Shown here piece after piece: positions 21,489 to 32,725 of a stretch of DNA of 64,000 nt; positions within the stretch are counted from its first letter, which is position 1, and every line of letters starts with the position of its first letter. Source of the stretch: Anomaloglossus baeobatrachus (lineage: Eukaryota > Chordata > Amphibia > Anura > Aromobatidae). Made by a program: the position numbers and the translations under genes. The notes below the pieces were generated by a model. That model was not told the DNA's origin. It saw only the letters and a program-made list of their open reading frames with translations, and ran no database searches. The stretch lies in assembly GCF_048569485.1 (NCBI RefSeq), contig NW_027442251.1:124001-188000 (forward strand), read 5' to 3'.

Positions 21489-22970
21489 GAGGCCCTCATG
21501 CACGTCTCTATGCAGGGACAACGTGGAGCCTCCCAATTTTTGGCTGCCCTGCCAAAGGGCTATACTATAATACACCCACTTCCTGACAATGGACACTTAA
21601 TGTTTTGAGGCCCTCATGCACGTCTCTATCCAGGGACAACGTGGAGCCTCCCAATTTTTGGCTGCCCTGCCAAAGGGCTATACTACAAAAGACCCACTTC
21701 CTGACAATGGACACTTAATGTTTTGAGGCCCTCATGCACGTCTCTATCCAGGGACAACGTGGAGCCTCCCAATTTTTGGCTGCCCTGCCTAAGGGCTATA
21801 CTATAATACACCCACTTCCTGACAATGGACACTTAATGTTTTGAGGCCCTCATGCACGTCTCTATCCAGGGACAACGTGGAGCCTCCCAATTTTTGGCTG
21901 CCCTGCCAAAGGGCTATACTACAAAAGACCCACTTCCTGACAATGGACACTTAATGTTTTGAGGCCCTCATGCACGTCTCTATCCAGGGACAACGTGGAG
22001 CCTCCCAATTTTTGGCTGCCCTGCCTAAGGGCTATACTATAATACACCCACTTCCTGACAATGGACACTTAATGTTTTGAGGCCCTCATGCACGTCTCTA
22101 TCCAGGGACAACGTGGAGCCTCCCAATTTTTGGCTGCCCTGCCAAAGGGCTATACTATAATACACCCACTTCCTGACAATGGACACTTAATGTTTTGAGG
22201 CCCTCATGCACGTCTCTATCCAGGGACAACGTGGAGCCTCCCAATTTTTGGCTGCCCTGCCAAAGGGCTATACTACAAAAGACCCACTTCCTTCCAATGG
22301 GCACTTCAGGTTTACAGGCCCTCATGCACGTCTCTATCCAGGGACAACGTGGAGCCTCCCAATTTTTGGCTGCCCTGCCTAAGGGCTATACTATAATACA
22401 CCCACTTCCTGACAATGGACACTTAATGTTTTGAGGCCCTCATGCATGTCTCTATCCAGGGACAACGTGGAGCCTCCCAATTTTTGGCTGCCCTGCCAAA
22501 GGGCTATACTACAAAAGACCCACTTCCTTCCAATGGGCACTTCAGGTTTACAGGCCCTCATGCACGTCTCTATCCAGGGACAACGTGGAGCCTCCCAATT
22601 TTTGGCTGCCCTGCCAAAGGGCTATACTACAAAAGACCCACTTCCTTCCAATGGGCACTTCAGGTTTACAGGCCCTCATGCACGTCTCTATCCAGGGACA
22701 ACGTGGAGCCTCCCAATTTTTGGCTGCCCTGCCTAAGGGCTATACTATAATACACCCACTTCCTGACACTGGACACCTAATGTTTTGAGGCCCTCATGCA
22801 CGTCTCTATCCAGGGACAACGTGGAGCCTCCCAATTTTTGGCTGCCCTGCCTAAGGGCTATACTACAATAGACCCACTTCCTTACAATGGGCACTTCAGG
22901 TTTACAGGCCATCATGCACGTCTGTATGCAGGGGCATTGGTGAACCTCACAATTTTGGACTGCCCTGGCA
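21489..22970 (+). repeat. 118-bp tandem array (about 12.5 units) in hAT-2 3' region
   Basis: The unit gaggccctcatgcacgtctc... repeats every 118 bp (starts at 21607, 21725, 21843, 21961, 22079, 22197 and so on). Two versions of the unit end exist: one with gacaatggacacttaatg, the other with tccaatgggcacttcagg. They are mixed along the array. Each unit contains cccaatttttgg, also found once per unit in the unrelated 234-bp arrays. The last unit (about 22900-23000) is diverged and grades into unique UTR. Confidence 0.95.
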
Positions 22971-23369
22971 AAGGAAAATACTACAAAGACTCAGTTCCTC
23001 AAAATGGGCACATTAGACTCAGAGGCCTTTATGCACGTCTCTTCTCAGGGACATCGGAGTGCCACACAATGTTTTACGTAAAATCTTTCATGTATTGATC
23101 TCAAAAAGTAACATACATTAGCTCTATCTCACTATTGGGTATGTGCCCTTAACATTTCCGCTATGAAAAATCATTTTGGTGTCATTTTGGAAGGTTTTCT
23201 GGTGAGTCCGTAAAAATGGCGTAAAACGTGGACAAAATTATTCACAGCTGTGACTTTTGAGTGATAAATGCTTCAAGGGGTCTTCCCCATGCTGTTGCCA
23301 TGTCATTTGAGCACTCTTCGGAGACTTTTGTGCCATTTTTAGGGTTTCTACATGCTGCCGGTGGTCATT

Positions 23370-23496
23370 TCACAAAAATACTCGGGTCTCCCATAGGATA
23401 ACATTGGGCTCGGTGCTCGGGCCGAGTACACGAGTATCTTGGGAGGCTCGGCCCGAGCTTCGAGCACCCGAGCTTTTTAGTACTCGCTCATCACTA
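23370..23496 (+). repeat. hAT-2 3' end with foldback
   Basis: gctcggtgctcgggccgag (about 23409-23427) is matched by ctcggcccgagc and gagcacccgagc (23446-23473), giving a strong GC-rich hairpin just inside the terminal sequence. The element ends at about 23496. This layout copies that of hAT-1 at 3728-3826. Confidence 0.7.
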
Positions 23497-24018
23497 CTAA
23501 TAAACCTAAAAAATAAAAATAAATTGAATAAAAATCATGAATGTTGTGTTATAACAGGAAATTCGGTGTAAGAATGAATATCCGGGATGAGAGTTCAGCG
23601 AATGAGTTATAGAAATTGTTACAAAAAGGAGTGTGTACGGTTTATGCGTAAATTTTCAGAATGCGTACATGAAAATTATATGTATGTGAGAATGTCCCCC
23701 ATGCTTTGTAAAAAGTTATTTATGAAAATGTAAATAAAATATATAAAAATGCCTAATTATTTATAATTTATGAGAAAGATATATATGTATGGAAGAATGT
23801 TATAAGGTGTCCAAGAACCATAAAGAAAAAGGGTGCATATATAATGTTAGAGGTCTAGAGTTCCACCAGGCTATATCACCCCTAAAGAAATAGAAAGAAG
23901 ACCTTACTACCTGTGTACCCCAAAAAAAGCTATATTTCTTAGCCAGGATTATGGTGGAGATATGCACAAGTGAAATAAGAATATAAAGTAATACAATAAG
24001 ATTATAAAACCAATATGT
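23497..24018. other. AT-rich spacer, no gene seen
   Basis: An AT-rich stretch between the hAT-2 end and the Gypsy fragment. It contains several aataaa-like motifs (23505-23560, 23733) and no ORF of note. It may be the flank into which hAT-2 inserted, or the tail of another element. Confidence 0.3.
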
Positions 24019-27000
24019 GTGCATTCATGCACCACCCGGTACGCTACCCTTGCCAAATTGTTCACTCTAGATCCCCACACGATCCATGAAGCCGTTCCCC
24101 CGGTCACACCGCCTGCTGCCGGTTCCCACTCATCCCTGGGGGAGTTAGGCGAGTGGTATCGAGAGCTACATGTCGGCACTGATGATACCCCCATACACCA
24201 CAAGGAAGGGGTATACCGGGTGGTACAGGAGTATGAGCGGGTTTTTAGCAAGCACCCTCTAGATTTTGGGCAGATTAAAGGGGTTCAACACCACATCCCT
24301 ACCGGTACACACTCCCCTATTAAAGAGAGATACAGGCCTATTCCCCCTGCGCACTACCAATGCGCCAAAGACATGTTGAGGAACATGAAGGAGGCAGAGG
24401 TTATTAGGGACAGCTGTAGTCCCTGGGCCGCTCCGTTGGTGCTGGTTAAGAAGAAGGATGGCACCATGCGGATGTGTGTGGATTACCGGAAGATTAACCA
24501 GATAACGCATAAGGATGCTTACCCTCTGCCCCGCATCAAAGAGTCCCTGGCCTCGCTGAGAACCGCTAACTACTTCTCCACCCTTGACCTCACCAGCGGG
24601 TACTGGCAGGTGGCCGTGGCACCGGAAGACCGAGAGAAGACTGCCTATGGGACCGTTTTGCTGTACTTGGATGATGTGATTGTGTACTCACAGACGTATG
24701 AAGCCCACCTGGAGCACCTAGCCGAGGTGTTCGCGTCCCTTGCCAAGTATGGGATGAAGTTGAAGCCCTCAAAGTGTCATCTGCTGAAACCCAGAGTGCA
24801 GTACCTAGGACATGTGGTTGGTGCGGAAGGTGTCGCCCCCAACCCCGAGAAGATCACCGCCATCCAAGACTGGCCGAGACCGACCACAGTGAGGGAAGTG
24901 AGGCAGTTTCTGGGCCTGGTGGGATATTACCGTCGCTTCATTAAGGGGTACACAAAGATGGCTGCCCCCATGCAAGACCTCCTCGTAGGACAGACCAAGG
25001 GTGGTAGATCCCTAGTAGCCCCATTGGTGTGGGAAGAAAAGCATGAGGAATCCTTCCGCCAGCTGAGAACAGCCCTGACCGGAGAGGAAATCCTAGCGTA
25101 CCCTGACTACAGCCGCCCATTCATCCTCTACACCGACGCCAGCAATGTGGGCTTGGGGGCTGTTCTATCCCAGGTCCAAGACAGAAGGGAAAAGGTAATA
25201 GCTTATGCTAGCCGAAAACTCCGACCGACTGAGAGGAACCCTGAGAACTACATCTCCTTCAAGCTTGAGCTCTTGGCACTGGTGTGGGCTATCACCGAGC
25301 GTTTCCGCCATTACCTGGCAGCAGCCAAGTTCACCGCGTACACAGACAATAACCTGCTGACCCATCTAGATACGGCCAAGCTGGGCGCGTTGGAGCAGCG
25401 GTGGGTGACCAGGTTAGCCAACTACGATTTCACCATCAAGTACCGGGCCGGCCGTACCAACGTCAATGCCAATGCACTCTCCCGGATGCCCCACCTGTCG
25501 GAAGAGGGGCCAGAGGATGATGACCTCGAAGAGATCGAGTTGCCTGCATTTCACCGGCCATTCACTGAGAAGGTGCACGTCTACCAACAACGGGTGAACC
25601 TGGATCCGCTGCCCCGACAGGACTGGCAGGAAGCTCAGGACCAGGCACCTGCTGTCCGCCTGGTCAAGACTCTAGTGGAACAGGGTTCTGCTGGGATAGA
25701 CCCTGCTGCCCCTGCCGAAGCCCAACGTCTGTGGCAAGAACGGACCCGGCTATACCTACACCAGGGGAAGTTGTATCGCGAGCTGATTAATCCAAAGACT
25801 CACGAGAAGATCCGCCAGCTGGTGATTCCCCAGGCTAAAGTGCCCACCGTCCTGCAAGCATACCATGATGGTGCAGTGCACTTCGGGTGGAAGAAGCTAG
25901 AGATGTTGTTAAGAGAGCGGTTCTATTGGAGTGGAATGCGGGAATCTGTGGAGGCCTGGTGCCGAGAATGTGGCCCTTGCGCATTGAGAAGGAAGGACGA
26001 GGCCAGCCAGAAGGCACCCCTACACCCGATCATTACACACCAACCGCTGGAGCTGGTTGCCCTTGACCATGTAAAGCTCACCCCCAGCCGAAGTGGGTAC
26101 ACCTACGCTCTGACCATCGTAGACCACTACTCGAGGTTCCTGGTGGTTGTCCCAGTTAAGGACTTAACCGGCCGCACCGCTGCTAAGGCTTTCCAGGCTT
26201 ATTTCTGTTGACCGCATTGGTACCCGGAGAGGGTGCTTACCGACCAGGGTCCGGCCTTTGAAGCAGAGGTATTCCAGGAATTCTGCCAGTTGTACGGCTG
26301 CAAGAAAATCCGGACCACGCCTTACCACGCCCAAACCAATGGCATTTGTGAAAAGATGAACCACTTGGTCCTGGGCCTCCTCAAGACGTTACCACTGGAA
26401 GAGCGGAACCTGTGGCTGGAGAAGCTACCTGACCTGGTCGATATGTACAACAACATCCCTTCCAGCTCTACGAAATGCACTCCAGCATACCTGATGAGAG
26501 CTCGTCCCGGCCGGCTACCAGTGGATCTGGAAATGGGCTTGGAAGCTTCAGAAGCACTCCTGTCGACAGCTGAATGGGACACTCGGCGGAGGACACAGTA
26601 CCGACAGGTCCAGGAGTATGTTGAAAAGAACTTGTGCCGGAGTCGGGGACAACAGGAGCAGTGCTTCAACAAGAAGGCGCCTGCCGGTTCCTTCCAACCT
26701 GGGGATGTAGTGCTGAAGCGGAAAAGAAGGGCCCACAAGCTGGATGATCAATGGGAAAAAACCCCGTATGTAGTCCAGCCCACAGGATGGGAGAATGGGA
26801 AGGCCTACCAGATCAGCCGTGACCAGGGGGGGACTTTGGCCACGGTTTCCCGAGACCACCTGAAGAAGTGCCCACCAGCATTGAGAGTAGCGGATGAGGC
26901 TCCAGTTCCCAGTCCAGTGGAGAAGGAAAAAGAGGTAATCCACACCATGATGGGTGATTTTCCAGCAGACTGGCCTACACAGAACGGTGCGGTGATCCTT

Positions 27001-27262
27001 CCAGTGATACTGTTCCCACAACCCGTGGATGAAGAAATGATGGAAACGGTTAACCGCGAGCCAGTGCCCAGGGATGTACCTGTACCCAGCTCCCCTACGC
27101 CTCCGCCTGCCCCACATGATAGCAGGGAGGAGGAACTGACTGTTCCCTCTGCCCCACTGCCTGTCACCACTGACACCGGACCCCGAAGGTCCACTCGCTC
27201 CAACCTAGGTAGACCCCCACTTAGGTACAGGGAAACTACTCTTTAAAAGGGGGGGGCTTTAT
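24019..27262 (+). mobile_element. Ty3/Gypsy retrotransposon, pol region (fossil)
   Basis: The longest coding remnant in the window. Parts in order are: the segment before reverse transcriptase (ELHVGTDDTPIHHKEGVYRV), reverse transcriptase with YLDDVIVYS (24670), RNase H with FILYTDASNVGLGAVLSQ (about 25120), the integrase zinc-binding region (25850-25990), the integrase core with LTDQGPAFEAE (26236) and the integrase C-terminus to 27246. A purine run aaaagggggggg (27245-27256) looks like the polypurine tract, followed by TGTGTTGAG, a possible LTR start. Gag, protease and full LTRs are missing. It is broken with roughly two or three breaks, but most of pol is well preserved, so it is fairly young. 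Confidence 0.9.
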
Positions 27263-27305
27263 GTGTTGAGTGTACCAGTTTGAAAGTTTTAAATGATAAG
27301 TAAAG

Positions 27306-27480
27306 ATGATCAACCTCTATAAATCACTTGTAAGGCTACATCTGGAATATGGGAACCAGTTTTGGGCTCCACATTTTAAAAAGGACATTCAGAAGTTAGA
27401 GTCAGTTCAAAGGTGGGCAACTAGACTACTACAAGGAATGGAAGGCCTCCCATATGATGACAAGTTGAAAAAGTTATTAA
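27306..27480 (+). mobile_element. CR1/L2-like LINE reverse-transcriptase tail
   Basis: The fragment encodes LYKSLVRLHLEYGNQFWAPH then FKKDIQKLESVQRWATRLL, typical of the reverse-transcriptase C-terminus in CR1/L2-type LINEs and common in amphibian genomes. It begins just after the Gypsy tail and ends at the next palindrome. Confidence 0.7.
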
Positions 27481-27484
27481 GTGA

Positions 27485-29640
27485 TTATTGGCTGCAATGG
27501 GGCTTTCTGGCTGGTGCCAGCCTCTCTTCTTAGCACACAGGAACCACAATCCCTACACCATGCTTCAATGGATTCTCTCATCCCAGCCCAGTAAAACTAC
27601 ATATTTTACACAGTCATAAGCAGCCCATGGGCATTCACCTGCATTCAAACCAATAACAGCTCATAGACCAGACAATCCATCTACCACTGGACCAAAGACA
27701 GGAAGTTAAATCCACTGCCTGCGGTAACCAACTTAATCCTATAGGCTACTCACACAACAAACCCAACAGAAAGGAAAAAAACATGGCTTCGATTATCCAT
27801 CCAATGAAAACGCATAACCATTGTGAGCCATTGGACAATGCAATTGGACACATGGTGACATGGTGCACGGCCCAATGAATCAAGTCTTTACTTCATATTC
27901 ACGGTTTAAGCCCTTGGGTTCTAATGTGCCCAGAGTACATATCCAGAAAGATTCTCTTTCTTTGAGCTAAACACAAGTCAACAATACATTGTAAGCAGAT
28001 TCTATTACCAGTCCCACACCATTTTGTGACGCATAATCACACAGTGATCCAATTAAGATTCCAAGTCATCGAACATGTCCAAGCCATACGTAGAGGAGGC
28101 AATAGAATTAGGAAGCTCAAAGAAAGGGAATCTTTCTGGATATATACTCTGGGCACATTGGAACCCAAAGGCTTAAACCATGAATATGAAGTACAGACTT
28201 GATTCATTGGGCCATGCATGGACATAATGGACATAATTCTAATAGGCAGGACAGGTAATAAGGAGCACAAGGGATATGCTAAAATGTGTTGTGTGACAAG
28301 ACAGACACAGGAAAGGAGATGATAACAGGTGTAGGGACCAACAAGGTGAGACAAGGGGTATCAGGATAGGGTCAAGTAGGTATGAATGTAGTAATGGGGC
28401 AGGCATAGAGAATTGTATGCGAATGTGAATTACAATAAGTCACTAAGGAAAGGAATATGTGAGTGTGTGCCTAATGTAAACTAATATTGTACTGGCAAAA
28501 TTATAGATGGAAAGGGAGAAGGGGAGAGGGGAGAGAGGAGGCTGTAATTGACTACAAGGGTATGAGTTATGAGTGATCATAGGGATAGTGCTACATAAGT
28601 GGAAATACCTATGGAGGACCGGATGTGTAAGCGCATACCTTATACAAACCTATAGAGTGCTGATGGGTGAGAGTGTGATGTTAGATATAAGACATCCTAT
28701 AGTGAATAGTGAGCCGTAATCAAGTGCAACAGGGATATTTCACGTGACTATGGGAACCTGGAAGGTAAAGAAAGGGGAGAAAAAACTGTTAGACAAGGTA
28801 ATCAGACAAACATGACAAATAAAAAACAAGGAAGAATGGAACTCCATACATACTGGAGCCATATATAGTGTGAACACGAAAAAGAACCGGGCGTTAGAAA
28901 AAATGTGCACGGCCCAATGAATCAAGTCGGTTCTTCATATTCATGGTTTAAGCCCTTGGGTTCCAACGTGCCCAGAGTATATATCCAGAAAGATTCCCTT
29001 TCTTTGAGCTTCCTAATTCTATCGCCTCCTCTGCGTATGGCTGGGACATGTTCGATGACTTGGAATCTTAATTGGGCCACTGTGCGATTATGCGTCACAA
29101 AATGGTGTGGGACTGGTAATAGAATCTGCTTACAACGTATTGTTGACTTGTGCTTAGCACAAAGAAAGGGAATCTTTCTGGATATGTACTCTGGACACAT
29201 TAGAACCCAAGGGCTTAAACCGTGAATATGAAGTACAGACTTGATTCATTGGGCCGTGCACCATGTCACCATGTGTGCAATTGCATTGTCCAATGGCTCA
29301 CAATGGTTATGCGTTTTCATTGGATGGATAATCGAAGCCATGTTTTTTTCCTTTCTCTTGGGTTTGTTGTGTGAGTAGACTATAGGATTAAGTTAGTTAC
29401 CGCAGGCAGTGGATTTAGCTTCCTGTCTTTGGTCCAGTGGTAGATTGATTGTTTGGTCTATGAGCTGTTATGGGTTTTAATCCAGGTGAATGCCCATGGG
29501 CTGCTTATAACTGTGTGAAATATGTAGTTTTACTGGGCTGGGATGAGAGAATCCATCGAAGCATGGTGTAGGGATTGTGGTTCCTGTGTGCTAAGAAGAA
29601 AGGCTGGCACCAGCCAGAAAGCCCCATTACAGCCAATAAT
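27485..29640. repeat. small palindrome of composite-arm pieces
   Basis: Left arm about 27485-28240 and right arm about 28908-29640 are inverted copies (pairs sum to about 57130). The outer ends carry Gypsy integrase zinc-finger sequence; the inner parts carry the Penelope-like endonuclease region found in the big arms. The middle 28241-28800 matches 9790-10340 of the big left arm. A short unique spacer (28808-28900) separates it from the right arm. It looks like a rearranged partial copy of the composite. Confidence 0.75.
28922..29090 (-). pseudogene. Penelope-like endonuclease end (best-preserved copy)
   Basis: The minus-strand frame gives VAQLRFQVIEHVPAIRRGGD, then LKERESFWIYTLGTLEPKGL and NHEYE. 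Compared with the copy at 9590 it keeps RRGGDR instead of RRGGNR. It is the C-terminal part of the GIY-YIG endonuclease domain; the catalytic GIY and YIG strands are not seen. Confidence 0.7.
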
Positions 29641-29710
29641 CAACCGCTAGCCACTGGAACTCGTTGCTCTAGATCATGTCAAACTCACACCAAGCAGGAA
29701 TAGATACATT
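29541..29710 (+). pseudogene. Gypsy integrase zinc-binding fragment
   Basis: Translated codons MRESIEAWCRDCGSCVLRRK then KAPLQPII and LELVALDHVKLTPSR match the integrase zinc-binding region of the Gypsy copy at 25937-26090. An inverted partial copy lies at 27485-27590. It is a fossil fragment. Confidence 0.75.
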
Positions 29711-30115
29711 AGCCCACCATCCCACCCAAAGAGCAACTTCTGCTGCGCAGCTGGCTTTCTAGGCAGCAGCGCTATCGTGATGTCAGCGGGGGACATTGTG
29801 ACAAGCCAGTGTTCCGTCACTTCATGTTGTGCACTGTTCAAACGGAAAATACATCAACAGGCAGACTACAGAAAAGCTTACTAACAAAGGTTAGAGAGGG
29901 GCTTTCTCAGAGGGCTTTTTACAGTTTGTCTATTCCCAATTAGCCGTTTAAGTATGCTTAATGAAAGTACTAATTCTTTCATAGGCCGCCCATTCTTAGT
30001 ATTTGACGTTCCTTATATTGCGGTATCAGGCTTCGCAGCAGGTTGCAAAACATTCATCACCCATGACTGTCCCCAATTGGGCTCAGAAGCTAAATGTCTA
30101 TCATGACCTCTCTTT
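29711..30115. other. unclassified stretch between Gypsy fragment and small ORF
   Basis: About 400 bp with no recognised feature apart from intron-like sequence with a possible acceptor tttcatag (29978-29985). I cannot assign it. Confidence 0.25.
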
Positions 30116-30385
30116 TTGAAAGTCCAAGAGCAAGCAAACTCTTCCTCCAGGAGAGGGAGCCAACAGATCACTAAAGACATCATCATTGCTCAAAGAAAAC
30201 ACCGAAAAACAATGGAAGCTTTAATTGGAGTGGAATCTGATAGACAGCACCTGATGCCAAGTCTGCATCTTCTAACACCTGCAGTCACTGCAGCAGCTGA
30301 ATCCAATGTGTCCAAAAGGGATCTATTCTATTCAATTGCAAATGATCTAGATAAGACTGAGAATAAGATACTGCACGGGACATAG
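30116..30385 (+). CDS. unrecognised 89-codon ORF
   Basis: An ORF with a biased, helix-friendly composition: IIIAQRKHRKTMEALIGVES, then a LTPAVTAAAES stretch and SKRDLFYSIANDLDKTENKI. I do not recognise the family. The region is unique in the window, unlike its surroundings, and an aataaa motif follows at 30439. It could be a partial exon of a host or transposon gene, or chance. Confidence 0.25.
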   Translation: MKVQEQANSSSRRGSQQITKDIIIAQRKHRKTMEALIGVESDRQHLMPSLHLLTPAVTAAAESNVSKRDLFYSIANDLDKTENKILHGT

Positions 30386-30580
30386 CAGAGTTGGTCAAGT
30401 TGAGTGGAGATGAGTTTGCTATTTGGCACAGCTTTTGCATCAATAAAGCAAGTAAAAGGTGTGAAAGATAAAAAAAAGGGTGAAAGTGTGAAAAGTGAAT
30501 TGGCCAAATTGAGGTGCATATAAAGTTTTTGCTTTCTTTCAATTCACTAATGGGGCTCATTTGAATCAGGTGAATTGAGT

Positions 30581-30595
30581 TCTGCTTTTGGAAAC
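30581..30595 (-). promoter_or_regulatory. snRNA 3' box downstream of U2
   Basis: The minus strand reads GTTTCCAAAAGCAGA, which matches the vertebrate snRNA 3'-end formation box GTTTN(0-3)AAARNNAGA in every fixed position. It starts 13 bases beyond the U2 3' end, the usual spacing. Its presence shows that this U2 copy came from a gene at the DNA level and is not a reverse-transcribed pseudogene. Confidence 0.75.
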
Positions 30596-30607
30596 TGGGT
30601 TAAGAAG

Positions 30608-30982
30608 GGGTGCACCGGTCCTGGAGGTACTGCAATACCAGGTCAATGCGTGGAGTGGACAGAGCAAGATTTTTTCCATCTCCTTGTTCTAAAAATCCAT
30701 TTAATATATGGTCCCCAGAGAGGGGACGTATCAGATATTAAACTGATAAGAACAGATTTAATTTTTTTTTTTTTCTGTTTATCAGTAGGACTTCAAAATA
30801 ACAAAGGTGATCGCCTCCCGTTGCCTGGGAACCGTCCAGGCACAAGAGGGCTATGTGTCACCAGAAGGCGCACACACTTCCTCAAGGCCGGCAGACGTGC
30901 AATCCCAGGCACCTTCCAGTACCGACCAAGGTAGCGTCCTCCGAAACTACACTTGATCTTAGCCAAAAGGCCGAGAAGCTAT
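30608..30982 (-). pseudogene. U2: U2 snRNA gene interrupted by a retroposon
   Basis: Minus-strand sequence matching U2 snRNA: nt 1-37 at 30982-30946 (GCTTCTCGGCCTTTTGGCTA, then AGATCAAGTGTAGT) and about nt 38-188 at 30758-30608, including ATCTGTTCTTATCAG, the stem-loop IIa region, ATTAAATGGATTTTT and the stem-loop IV sequence ending GGTGCACC. U2 pairs with the intron branch site through GUAGUA (nt 33-38), and the 188-bp insertion falls inside it. The Sm-site region reads ATTTTTAG instead of the usual ATTTTTGG, and nt 3 differs. The interruption rules out a working U2. Promoter elements upstream (above 30983) were not identified with confidence. Confidence 0.9.
30758..30945 (-). mobile_element. 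188-bp retroposon in U2 nt 37/38, poly(A) tailed
   Basis: On the minus strand it starts TTCGGAGGACGC directly after U2 ...GTAGT and ends in a run of 13 A plus TTAA just before ATCTGTTC. It is on the same strand as U2. Non-LTR retrotransposons that target U2 snRNA genes are known (Keno of the Tx1 clade, and Utopia). This short piece could be a 5'-truncated or non-autonomous member of such a family. No long target duplication is seen. Part of the same insert with the U2 head is also at 58023-58199. Confidence 0.65.
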
Positions 30983-31860
30983 AACCCGAATTGGTTACGG
31001 CCTTGAGTGGCACCCTGGCCTATACCGGACACATCTTAGGGAGAGGGAGACAAACCCACGCCTACAGAAGACATTTTGTCACCCAAGCCAACCCTTGAAA
31101 AGGCTGTTTTGCAGAGCAAAAACAAGAAGAATGATGCTTTTTGCAGCCGCCGCCCACTGCAATTAATCTGAATAACTCCTCCTCCTCCAAGCACCTCCCC
31201 TCCCCCTTGCAGTCTTTCCAATTCATGATACAAAAAGACGGACGGACAGGACAGGACAGGACAGGCTGCCTGACTTTCCGTCACTGCCACCCTTTGCCAT
31301 CCTTGCCCGTAGAAAGCCCTTTCATCATCCCCAAACCCTAATCTTTTCCCTTCCCTTCCCAGCTGCGTCTCACTCCCTTTCATTAGGAAGTGAGCGCAGC
31401 CTTTTCTCCGTTCTGCACATGCGCGACGTTAAACACAAATGCGCAGGCGTGCGTTCCATTAGCCTCACTGCATTCCACTCCCATACAGGAAGTGGGCGCA
31501 GCTATTACTACGGTCGCACATAAAAGAACCCACGGCCACCACTGCACACAGCTGACTCCACCACAGGACACCCACTTCTACACCAACGCAGGTAAGACAG
31601 GATCGGCACCTCTATGCTCCCGTTACAATCAGGCTCAGTCACCATGTGATAACGCTCTCAACTCTTTAGTTGCAGGCTCCCCTTGCTTCACCTCCACTGG
31701 CTGTGCTGCCATTTCCTCTCCCACCTGGAAGGTATACTTTATTCCACTATTTTCCTGTTTCTCTCTTCCCCCTTTTCCCATAACCTACTTTTATCTGCAT
31801 TTGTGGGGTATCTATATGCTATTTACATCATAGTTTTATTCATTAATATGGAAGGGAAGA

Positions 31861-32610
31861 GTGCCCATGAGAGTGTTGAACTGCGGAGAGCAAGAGATTA
31901 AGCTGCTCCGATTTGCCACCATTGATAAGCTGTTCTCAGTAGATACACATGCTATCCAAACAGCAGCATCCACCATTGCTTCAGCCCACCCATTCAGTGA
32001 CAGCTCACCAAGTCAGCCAGAGGAGTGGTGTAAGGAATTACACGTAGGCACTGACTCCACACCTTCACATCACAAGAAGGGGGTCTACAGGCTAGTGCAA
32101 GAATACGAGCAAGTCTTCAGCAAACATCCACTAGACTTTTGAAGAATAAAAGGGGTCAAACACTACATCCCCACAAGTGCACACCCACCCATCAAAGAGA
32201 GATATAAGCCAAAACTACCTGCACATTACCAGTGTACCAAGGACATGTTGAGCAACATGAAGGAGGCTGGGGTTATCCGTGACAGTTGTAGCCTCTGGGC
32301 AGCTCCGTTGGTCCTGTTAAAGAAGAAGGACAGCACCACTCCCCTGTATTGAGGAATAGCTAGCTGCATTGAGAACTGCAAATTATTTTTCTACCCTTGA
32401 TCTCACTAGTCGCTATTGGCAAGTGTCCGTTGCTGAGGCAGACCGGGAGAAGACCGCCTTTGCCACCCCGATGGGTCTCTGCGAGTTCAAAAGCATGCCC
32501 TTCGAGCTGTGCAATTTGCCAGGAACCTTCCAGAGGCTGATGGAATGCTGCTTGGGACACCGAAACTTTGAAACGGTACTGCTATACCTTTATGATGTTA
32601 TTGTTTATTC
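31861..32610 (+). pseudogene. Ty3/Gypsy pol fragment in composite copy 3
   Basis: The same fossil fragment as 14141-14890, with the same overall layout and a few private differences. It is broken. Confidence 0.8.
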
Positions 32611-32725
32611 TAAAGCAAACAAGATTTTAGGGTGTATAAAAAGGGAGATTAGATCCGGTGATCCCAACGTATTGTTAACCCTCTATAAATCACTTGTAAG
32701 GCCACATCTGGAATATGGGGTAAAG

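Larger units (their letters stand above)
20178..23496 (+). mobile_element. hAT DNA transposon, 3' half (hAT-2)
   Basis: Transposase 3' half, a 118-bp tandem array, unique UTR, and a 3' end with a GC-rich foldback and terminal TAGTGATGAGCGAGTA (minus strand, 23496 inward). The 5' half is replaced by composite sequence at 20177. A related copy, inverted and missing this 3' part, is at 36777-38085. Confidence 0.8.

Noticed and set aside
21489-22970. CRISPR-like or VNTR-coded protein array
   Set aside because: Contiguous 118-bp units without spacers in a eukaryotic transposon UTR; not CRISPR and not coding.
24019-27262. An intact, active Gypsy element
   Set aside because: Gag, protease and both full LTRs are missing and pol itself is broken.
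30608-30982. A functional U2 snRNA gene
   Set aside because: The branch-site recognition sequence is split by 188 bp and the Sm-site region is altered.
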